Below are positions 30,527-36,896 of a DNA stretch of 44,686 nucleotides, one piece after another. The stretch lies in NCBI GenBank assembly GCA_964400625.1, contig CAYNUS010000010.1:1-44686 (forward strand), in the 5' to 3' direction. The notes under the pieces are model-generated. The model was not told the DNA's origin and searched no databases. It saw nothing but the letters and a program-made list of their open reading frames with translations. The DNA comes from DYFX01 sp964400625 (GTDB taxonomy: Bacteria; Patescibacteriota; Patescibacteriia; SG8-24; DYFX01). Each line of letters starts with the position of its first letter. Within the stretch, counting starts at the first letter, position 1. The translations under genes were made by a program, and so were the position numbers.

Positions 30527-30535
30527 GCCCCTCCC

Positions 30536-30564
30536 TTGACAAATGATGGATTTTCGGCTAATAT
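30536..30564 (+). promoter_or_regulatory. Promoter of the cNMP-fold gene pair
   Basis: TTGACA (30536-30541), 17-nt spacer, TAATAT (30559-30564). Confidence 0.85.
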
Positions 30565-30619
30565 GCGCGGTCCTCTGGCAATCCGCCTTGGACGCTGAAC
30601 CTTCCACGAAAGGCCGCAC

Positions 30620-31267
30620 ATGAGCCTGGAAATCAAGGATCCGCACGCGTTCTTCGAAAGCCTGACCCACGACCTCGGCCCCAAGGCCAAGCCTGAGTAC
30701 CAGGCATACCGGGAGGGCGAGGTCATCCTGGAGGAGTGCGCTCCGGTCCGCCGGATGCTCATCGTCCGCTACGGCGACGTCGCCGTCACCGCCGGCGGGC
30801 GCCACGTCTGCCGGTACATCGCCGACCAGTCGAAGCGGAGCGGCGCCCTGCCGATCCTCTCGGCCAGCGACTACTGCTACAGCAGCGGCAGCACGTACAC
30901 CTACCTGGCCGAGACGCACGTGGAGATCCTCGCGATCGACACGCGCGTGCTCATCGACATGGGCAAGAAGCGCACGACGCTCACGCTCCTCCGCAACCTC
31001 ATCCTCTTCTCCGACATGGGAGCGCGGCTCCGCGAGAAGATCGCCGAGGAGTTCGAGCGAACGGGCCTGCCCTGCTTCAGCCCGACGCTCCCGGAGGACA
31101 AGGTCCTCCGCTACGAGCCGGCGGCCTTCGAGGAGTACTACCTCGACTTCGCCCTCCGCGTGATGGGCGAGCTGACGATCGGGCGCATGGTGCGTTCCGA
31201 CTGCCCGAGCACGGCGATCGCCGCCCTGCCCAGGCCGGCCTGGATGACCCGCAGCAAGAGCTTCTGA
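30620..31267 (+). CDS. Protein with cyclic-nucleotide-binding-like fold, 215 aa
   Basis: No exact family recognised. Residues about 28-115 read like the beta-roll of a CAP_ED domain: YREGEVILEECAPVRRMLIVRYGDVAVTAGG, then YLAETHVEILAIDTRVLIDM. A helical segment follows (TTLTLLRNLILFSDMGARLREKIAEEF). The canonical phosphate-binding GE...RxA signature is not present, so cNMP binding is unproven. No helix-turn-helix is seen at the C-terminus, so it is not an ordinary CRP-type regulator. AAAGG precedes the ATG by about 7 nt. A 13-nt sequence CTGAACCTTCCAC upstream (30595-30607) recurs at the end of this gene before the next (31264-31276). Confidence 0.75.
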   Translation: MSLEIKDPHAFFESLTHDLGPKAKPEYQAYREGEVILEECAPVRRMLIVRYGDVAVTAGGRHVCRYIADQSKRSGALPILSASDYCYSSGSTYTYLAETHVEILAIDTRVLIDMGKKRTTLTLLRNLILFSDMGARLREKIAEEFERTGLPCFSPTLPEDKVLRYEPAAFEEYYLDFALRVMGELTIGRMVRSDCPSTAIAALPRPAWMTRSKSF

Positions 31268-31297
31268 ACCTTCCACCCCAGCGACAAGGAGTCCCAC

Positions 31298-31984
31298 ATG
31301 GCGACAGGAACGCAGTCTCTCTCCCTCCCCGACGTCGTCGGCGAGGACACGATCGTGAACATCCAGGAGCGCGTGCAGGAGGCCACCAAGGCCGCCGGCA
31401 AGCGTCCCGACGGGTTCTTCACCCGCCGCGAGCTGAAGAAGGGAGAGCTCCTCTTCCCCCTCGGCAAGCCGGCGGACGCGATCTACATGCTGCGCGGCGG
31501 CACGGTCCGCCTCGCGGCGGAACCGGGCCGTTCGATCGGCTCGATGCCGGTGACGACGGTCTACTCGGCGGCCCCGGACGCGAGCGCCAACCGCCCGCTC
31601 CTGGGCGCCCGGTACTACTTCACCTGCGCGCCCGTCTCGCTCGCCTACCGCGCCGAGACGCCCTGCACCCTCTACCGCATCACGGCGAGCTCCCTCGAGG
31701 GGCTCTACCAGGTCGACACCCAGTCGGTCCTGCACCTGATGTACTGGATGATCGGGTGGTCTGACGTCTCGGACCTCTTCCTCCCGATCGCCAACAAGGC
31801 GCTGGGGGTCGAGGCGTACCCGGTGAACGAGACGCAGGGCCTCCTGCGCGCCTCCGAGGAGTTCCTCGCGGCGCGCACGGACCCGAAGATGGGCGACCTG
31901 CTCTGCAAGCTGTACGACAAGTTCACGGAGCAGCGCCGCAAGCGCGCCGCCGAGCTCGGCATCGAGCTCAGCGTCGTCGCCTAG
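31298..31984 (+). CDS. Second protein with cyclic-nucleotide-binding-like fold, 228 aa
   Basis: Starts MATGTQSLSLPDVV, with AAGGAG 7 nt upstream. Residues about 40-140 resemble the same CAP_ED-like roll (RRELKKGELLFPLGKPADAIYMLRGGTVRLAAEPG, then YRAETPCTLYRITASSLEGL). The C-terminal half is helical and basic at the end (DKFTEQRRKRAAELG). It lacks a recognisable DNA-binding domain. It follows the first cNMP-fold gene by 30 nt and shares its promoter. The two probably work together, perhaps as a heterodimer, but that is inference. Confidence 0.75.
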   Translation: MATGTQSLSLPDVVGEDTIVNIQERVQEATKAAGKRPDGFFTRRELKKGELLFPLGKPADAIYMLRGGTVRLAAEPGRSIGSMPVTTVYSAAPDASANRPLLGARYYFTCAPVSLAYRAETPCTLYRITASSLEGLYQVDTQSVLHLMYWMIGWSDVSDLFLPIANKALGVEAYPVNETQGLLRASEEFLAARTDPKMGDLLCKLYDKFTEQRRKRAAELGIELSVVA

Positions 31985-32004
31985 CGATGGCCCCATGAAC
32001 GAAA

Positions 32005-32039
32005 GCCCGACGACCTCACGAGGTCGCCGGGCGTTTTTT
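32005..32039 (+). terminator. Terminator of the cNMP-fold gene pair
   Basis: GCCCG-A-CGACCT-CACG-AGGTCG-C-CGGGC, then GTTTTTT. Confidence 0.92.
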
Positions 32040-32052
32040 CTTTTCAGGGATT

Positions 32053-33126
32053 TCAGGCGCCGATGCGGAAGTGCACCACGTCGCCGTCGCGCATCACGTA
32101 GTCCTTGCCTTCGGTGCGGAGCTTGCCCTTGTCGCGGGCGCCCGCTTCGCCGAGCTCGACGAAGTCCTTCCAGTCGATGATCTCCGCGCGGATGAAGTTC
32201 TTCTCGAAGTCGGTATGGATGACGCCGGCGGCCTGCGGCGCCTTCGTGCCCTTCACGATGGTCCAAGCGCGCGTCTCGATCTCGCCGGAGGTGATGAAGG
32301 TCTGGAGGCCGAGCAGGTCGTAGGCGGCGCGGATGAGGCGGTCGAGGCCCGACTCCTTCATGCCGTAGGTCGCCATGAATTCCTTGGCTTCCTCGGGGGG
32401 CAGGGTCGCGATCTCGGACTCGATCTTCACGGAGATCGGGAGCTGTTCCTCGGGCTTCAGGAAGTCGAGCTTGAAGCCCGCGGCGAGCTGGGCCTCGTCG
32501 ACGTTCAGCACGTAGAGCACAGGTTTCATGGTGAGGAGCTGAGTCTCGCGCATGGCGAAGCGCTCGTCGTCGGTGAGCTCGACCGTGTTGGCGAGATGCC
32601 CGGCCTTGAGGACGGCATCGGTCTTCCGGAGCGCGGAGAGGAGGAGTTCCGAATCGCGGTCCTTGCCGCCCTTCATCTGGCGCTCCACGCCCTCGATGCG
32701 CTTCTCGACGGTGGCGAGGTCGGCGTAGATGAGTTCGAGGTTGATGACCTCGATGTCGCCTTTCGGGTCCACCTTGTCGTGGACGTGCAGGACGTCCTTG
32801 TCCTCGAAACAGCGGACGACGTGCGCGATGGCGTCGGTCTCGCGGATGTTGGTCAGGAACTTGTTGCCGAGGCCCTCCCCTTGCGAGGCGCCCTTCACGA
32901 GGCCGGCGATGTCGACGAATTCGATGATGGCCGGGACGATCTTCGCGGCGTTCGAGACCTTGGCGAGCGCCTCGAGGCGTTCGTCAGGGACGGCAACGAC
33001 GCCCACGTTCGGCTCGATGGTGCAGAACGGGTAGTTGGCGCAGTCGACCTGCTTCTTCGTGATGGCGGAAAACAGCGTGGACTTGCCGACGTTCGGGAGC
33101 CCGACGATGCCGATCTTGAGGGACAT
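32053..33126 (-). CDS. ychF: Ribosome-binding ATPase YchF
   Basis: 357 aa from MSLKIGIVGLPNVGKS; a longer frame runs upstream into tRNA-Ala and is rejected. The P-loop GLPNVGKS is at residues 9-16, then DIAGLVKGASQGEGLGNKFL (G3 region). NVDE stands where GTPases have NKxD, the usual sign of YchF's ATP preference. The helical insertion (LELIYADLATVEKRIEGVE) and the C-terminal TGS domain (FITSGEIETRAWTIVKGTKAPQAAG...) are complete. It is an ATPase of the OBG family that binds ribosomes. It lies 90 nt behind tRNA-Ala. Confidence 0.97.
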   Translation of the reverse strand: MSLKIGIVGLPNVGKSTLFSAITKKQVDCANYPFCTIEPNVGVVAVPDERLEALAKVSNAAKIVPAIIEFVDIAGLVKGASQGEGLGNKFLTNIRETDAIAHVVRCFEDKDVLHVHDKVDPKGDIEVINLELIYADLATVEKRIEGVERQMKGGKDRDSELLLSALRKTDAVLKAGHLANTVELTDDERFAMRETQLLTMKPVLYVLNVDEAQLAAGFKLDFLKPEEQLPISVKIESEIATLPPEEAKEFMATYGMKESGLDRLIRAAYDLLGLQTFITSGEIETRAWTIVKGTKAPQAAGVIHTDFEKNFIRAEIIDWKDFVELGEAGARDKGKLRTEGKDYVMRDGDVVHFRIGA

Positions 33127-33180
33127 ACCGGGAAAGGCTATCAGGTAATTTCCGCCCCGTAAAGGATGGCGGGGCGGCGG

Positions 33181-33209
33181 AAACACGAAACCGCCCTTGC
33201 GAGGCGGTT
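33181..33209 (-). terminator. Terminator of tRNA-Ala
   Basis: On the minus strand AACCGCC..GGCGGTT followed by TCGTGTTT, 7 nt behind the tRNA. Confidence 0.65.
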
Positions 33210-33215
33210 CGGTGA

Positions 33216-33291
33216 TGGTGGACCGTAAGAGAATCGAACTCTTGACCTCTTCCATGCCATGGAAGCGCTCTACCAGCTGAGCTAACGGCCC
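33216..33291 (-). tRNA. tRNA-Ala (GGC), CCA encoded
   Basis: Acceptor GGGCCGT/ACGGTCC with the G3-U70 pair that marks alanine tRNAs, D stem GCTC/GAGC, anticodon stem CTTCC/GGAAG with loop ATGGCAT giving anticodon GGC, T arm AAGAG-TTCGATT-CTCTT, discriminator A, CCA. Confidence 0.96.
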
Positions 33292-33309
33292 ATGTTTTCT
33301 TGTGAACTC

Positions 33310-33371
33310 TGGTGGACGGACTCTTGACCTTCCCGCGAAGCGGGACGCTCTACCAGCTGAGCTAACGGCCC
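33310..33371 (-). pseudogene. Defective tRNA-Ala copy lacking the T arm
   Basis: The 5' part (GGGCCGTTAGCTCAGCTGG...GAGCG) is identical to the intact tRNA-Ala 18 nt downstream, and the 3' end GTCCACCA is kept. The anticodon arm is replaced by TCCCG-CTTCG-CGGGA, whose loop cannot present a 7-nt anticodon loop. About 14 nt of the T loop and T stem are missing, leaving 62 nt instead of 76. It cannot act as a normal tRNA. It lies between the promoter and the intact tRNA, so it must be transcribed. It may be a decayed duplicate or a tRNA-like processing element. Confidence 0.85.
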
Positions 33372-33383
33372 GGAACAGCCAGA

Positions 33384-33412
33384 AATATATCAGCCCCCTC
33401 CGGAATAATCAA
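33384..33412 (-). promoter_or_regulatory. Promoter of the tRNA-Ala unit
   Basis: TTGATT (33407-33412), 17-nt spacer, TATATT (33384-33389). The -35 box overlaps the end of the upstream terminator stem. Confidence 0.8.
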
Positions 33413-33440
33413 GACCCCCCGCCTGATGGCGAGGGGTCTT
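33411..33440 (-). terminator. Terminator of the membrane/TPR protein gene
   Basis: On the minus strand AAGACCCCTCGCC-ATCA-GGCGGGGGGTCTT followed by GATTATT, 7 nt behind the stop codon at 33447. Confidence 0.8.
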
Positions 33441-33446
33441 GCGGTC

Positions 33447-35885
33447 TTACGGCTGGGCGGGGGCGCCTTCGCCTTCGACGACCGGTTCGGGGAGGCCTTC
33501 CTCCGCGGGAGCCGCGCCGCCGGATTTCTTCGTCTTGAGCGCCTCGAGGCGCGTCGCGACGTCCTTGTTGTCGGGGTTCAGCTTCTGGACTTCCTCGATC
33601 TGGGCGATGGCCTTGTCGAGCTCGCCCTTCTCCTCGTACATCGCGGAGAGGTACCAGCGGGCGTTGGAGTACTCGGGGTTGAGGCCGATGATGCGCTCCA
33701 GTTCGGCGATGGCCTTGTCCGTCTCCTTGTTCTGGTAGTAGAGGATGGCGAGCTGGAAGCCGACGCCGAGGTCGCGCGGGTTGTAGTTGCGGACCGATTC
33801 GAGCTTGGCGATGGCTTCAGGGACCTTGCCTTCACGCTCGAGGAGCACGGCGAGCCAGTAGTGGGCCGGCGCGTAGTCCTGCTTGAGCGAGACGGCGCGG
33901 TCGAGGAGCTCGCGAGCCTTGGCGTGGTTCGAGTCCACGGCCGCTTTCGCGGCGGCCTTCTCGTCGTTGGAGGCGTCCTCGCCGACCTTGGCGGCGGCTT
34001 CGCCGGCGAGCGTCAGGTGGATCTTGGCGAGTTCGGTGGCGTAGATGGGGTTGTTGGGGTCGAGCTCCTGCGCCTTGCCGTAGGCCTGCTGGGCCGCTTC
34101 GACGGCGCCGGGGACGGCGGAGCCGAGGTCGCGGTACATGCCCGCGAGCGAGGACCAGTTGAGGACGTTGGCGGCGTTCAGTTCCGTCGCGCGCTTGCCG
34201 GCGTTCACCGCGTTGGCGGCGAGGACCGTGATCTTCTGCGCGGCTTCGGGGTTCGGGTTGGCTCCGGCCTTCGAGGCCTCGAGGTTGGCCTGGACGGCCA
34301 GGGCCTGCGAGAGCGAGCGGAAGTAGAGGTCGCTCGAGGCGTTCAGCTGTCCGGCGCGGATGAGGTCGGCGACGGCCTTGTCGACGTCTTCCGGCTTGGC
34401 GAGCTCGGCGGTGACGCCGCGGCTGTAGCGGGCCTCAGCGACGAGGCGCTGGCCCTGCAGGTAGAGGCCGGCGACCGAGAAGATGACCGCGACGATGAAC
34501 ATGAACGAAAGCATCAGCGCGGAGCGCGGCGAGGTCTCGAACTTGGCCTCGGACCACGTGCGCCATTCGAGCGCCACGAGCATGGCCGTGAGCATCCAGA
34601 AGCCGAACTCGAGCGTCATGTTCGACGAGTAGACGAACTTGCCGACGAGGAGCGCGGTCCAACCCGCGAAGACCGCGAGCGTCGTGAGCCATTCGTCATG
34701 GCCGCGCCAGAGCTTCATCTTTGTGCGGGCGGCCAGGAAGATGAAGAGCGCGGCGAAGGCGGCGAAACCGAGGATGCCCGTCGTGGCGAGGAGCGTGAGC
34801 AGGCGCGAGGCCGAGCGGTCGAACGGAACGCTCCAGAAGTCCGTGGCGTTGAGGTCCGCCGAGCGGAACATCGTGTAGTCGTAGAGGAAGGTGCCGGGGC
34901 CGGAGCCGAGGAGCGACGACCGGGCGAGCGTCTCGCGCGAGATGTCCCAGCTGGCGGAGAGCGACGGCATCACTTCGGCCGGCAGGCCGAGGCTGAGCGG
35001 AAGGCGGATGAAGATGAGCAGGACGCCGATCACGATGGCGGCCATCGGGATGGCGAGCATCGTGACGCGCATGTTGCGGTCGGTCTTCAGCATGCCGAAG
35101 GCCACGAGCACCGCGGAGGAGACGATGATCGTGAGCCAGAGCGCCCAGAACTGGAGGGCGGCGATGTAGACCGCCGCGAGGGCGATCGTGGCGAACATCA
35201 TGATCTTGGTCGCGAGGGCGAGGCGGCCCTGCTTCGCGGGCAGGAGCAGGAAGCCCATCGCGAGGGCGATCATCGCGGCGCCGTAGGTGCCGATGGCGTT
35301 CGAGGTGCCGAGCGTGTTGAACGCGGCGCCGGCCTCGGCGGCTCCGGGCAGGAAGCGCGCGCCGAGCGCCTGGAGGAAGCTGAGCGCGACGGCGAGCAGG
35401 CCGCCGAGCATGAGCCAGCTCGCGGACGCGCGGACGTCCTTCGCGTCGCGCATGACGTGCACGCCGACGAAATACAGGAGGACGAAGCAGAAGAGCGTGG
35501 AAAGCGCGGCCTTCTCCTGGCCGAAGTCGCCGACGAAGCTGGCGTAGCGGCTGTCGGAGAACCAGGCGGCGACGGCGTAGATGACCAGGTAGACGCCGAC
35601 GAGGAGATGCATCACCGAGCGTCGGATCTCGAGGCGGCGGGTGACGAGCATCTTGCCCAGCCAGGCCAGGGTCGCGACGATCGTCACGACGACCAGGAAC
35701 GTCTGCTTAGGGAGTTCCAAGGCGTCGACGAGTCCCGGGATGTAGGCCAGCGGGAAAAGAAGAAGCGCGAGGTTCAGGGTCCAGCGAGCGACGGCGTCGG
35801 CGAACGAGGCCAGTTTCCGCCCCTCGGACGCGGAAACGAGCTTCTCGTCCGTGCCTCCTCCGAAGACGGGCGTATGCTCCAACAT
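33447..35885 (-). CDS. O-antigen ligase/polymerase-like membrane protein with TPR tail
   Basis: 812 aa. Residues about 35-480 hold some 12 membrane helices with a larger outer loop in the middle (SASWDISRETLARSSLLGSGPGTFLYDY, about 318-345), the plan of Wzy/WaaL-type glycan polymerases and ligases. The motif LLGSGPGTFLYDY matches the region after the big loop in that superfamily. The C-terminal part (about 500-790) has tetratricopeptide repeats (AKARELLDRAVSLKQDYAPAHYWLAVLLE; DKAIAELERIIGLNPEYSNARWYLSAMYE; DKAIAQIEEVQKLNPDN). Catalysis is inferred from topology only. It is next to secreted surface-protein genes, so glycosylation of those proteins is an attractive but untested idea. Confidence 0.8.
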   Translation of the reverse strand: MLEHTPVFGGGTDEKLVSASEGRKLASFADAVARWTLNLALLLFPLAYIPGLVDALELPKQTFLVVVTIVATLAWLGKMLVTRRLEIRRSVMHLLVGVYLVIYAVAAWFSDSRYASFVGDFGQEKAALSTLFCFVLLYFVGVHVMRDAKDVRASASWLMLGGLLAVALSFLQALGARFLPGAAEAGAAFNTLGTSNAIGTYGAAMIALAMGFLLLPAKQGRLALATKIMMFATIALAAVYIAALQFWALWLTIIVSSAVLVAFGMLKTDRNMRVTMLAIPMAAIVIGVLLIFIRLPLSLGLPAEVMPSLSASWDISRETLARSSLLGSGPGTFLYDYTMFRSADLNATDFWSVPFDRSASRLLTLLATTGILGFAAFAALFIFLAARTKMKLWRGHDEWLTTLAVFAGWTALLVGKFVYSSNMTLEFGFWMLTAMLVALEWRTWSEAKFETSPRSALMLSFMFIVAVIFSVAGLYLQGQRLVAEARYSRGVTAELAKPEDVDKAVADLIRAGQLNASSDLYFRSLSQALAVQANLEASKAGANPNPEAAQKITVLAANAVNAGKRATELNAANVLNWSSLAGMYRDLGSAVPGAVEAAQQAYGKAQELDPNNPIYATELAKIHLTLAGEAAAKVGEDASNDEKAAAKAAVDSNHAKARELLDRAVSLKQDYAPAHYWLAVLLEREGKVPEAIAKLESVRNYNPRDLGVGFQLAILYYQNKETDKAIAELERIIGLNPEYSNARWYLSAMYEEKGELDKAIAQIEEVQKLNPDNKDVATRLEALKTKKSGGAAPAEEGLPEPVVEGEGAPAQP

Positions 35886-35919
35886 AACGAAAAAAGATAT
35901 TAGGGGACTTTCGCCCGCA

Positions 35920-35949
35920 AGTATACCACATTCTGAGGGAGCGTGTCAG
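35920..35949 (-). promoter_or_regulatory. Promoter of the membrane/TPR protein gene
   Basis: CTGACA (35944-35949), 18-nt spacer, TATACT (35920-35925). The -35 box overlaps the stop codon of the surface protein gene upstream. Confidence 0.6.
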
Positions 35950-36896
35950 AACGTCCCCGTCGCGATGAAGGTGAGCGTGTCGGTGTAGTCGTTGTGGGCG
36001 GGGGTGGTGGCGGAGATGGAGGCCTGGACCGCGATCTGGGCGCGGCCTCCGGCGATGGGGGCCGAGTCGGTGTCGTAGATCTGCTGGGCGCTCCCGGTGA
36101 AGCCGCCGACCGTGTTGCCTTCGGTGTCCGCGGCGCACGTGCCGTCGAAGGGGGCCAGGGCGTCGAGGTTGCCGCCGGCGTCGGAGGTCGTGACCGAGCA
36201 GAGGCCGTAGTTCTCGGTGCCGTCGGCGACCGCGCCGTCGGCGGAGGCGATGGCGTCGGCCGGGACGGCGGTCGAGACGAGGCCGGAGGCGCCGTTCGCG
36301 TTCCGGACCGTCACGACGGCCCCGGCGCCGGCGTTGGTGTCGAGGTCGAGCCAGATGAAGTTCACGGCGTCGGTGGCGCCCGAGACGCGGGTGTCCGACG
36401 TGGTGATGGCGCCGAGGGAGACGGAATACGGGGCGGAGCTCTCGGTGTCGGTCGTGGCGGTGTCGAGGTCGAAGGTGATGGACGAGTCGACCTGGGCGGT
36501 GACCGTGACCTGGTCGTCGTCCACGATGGCCACGCCGCCCTCGCCGGGGTCGTCGTTGGTCCAGGTGACGAAGTACAGGCCCGGGCTGCCGGGGGTGACG
36601 ACCGTGCCGCCGGAGAGGGTGAGGACGCCGGAACAGGCGTGCTTCTCGGCCGTCATGGTGCGGGAGGGGCCGTCGAAGGCGAAGGTGTCGACGGTGCCGC
36701 CGCCGGAACAGCTTCCCGAGGTCATGGCGCCCGTGACCGTGAAGCCGACGGGGAAGGTGGCGGTGAAGGTGCCGGTCAGCTCGTTCTGGAGCTCGAAGGA
36801 GATGGACACCGTGGAGGCGGTGTTCACCTTGAGGCGGGTCATGGTGACGGCGTTCGAGAGGGTGGGGTCGTTGGTGGGGGCGGGCCCGCCGGCACC
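35946..36896 (-). repeat. C-terminal cassette, copy 1
   Basis: Direct repeat of 39933-40883 at a constant offset of 3987 bp with no gaps. 35948-36803 (856 bp) is identical base for base; the remaining 93 bp carry about a dozen changes. The repeat stops at the stop codon on one side and at the PAPTNDP junction on the other. Confidence 0.95.
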
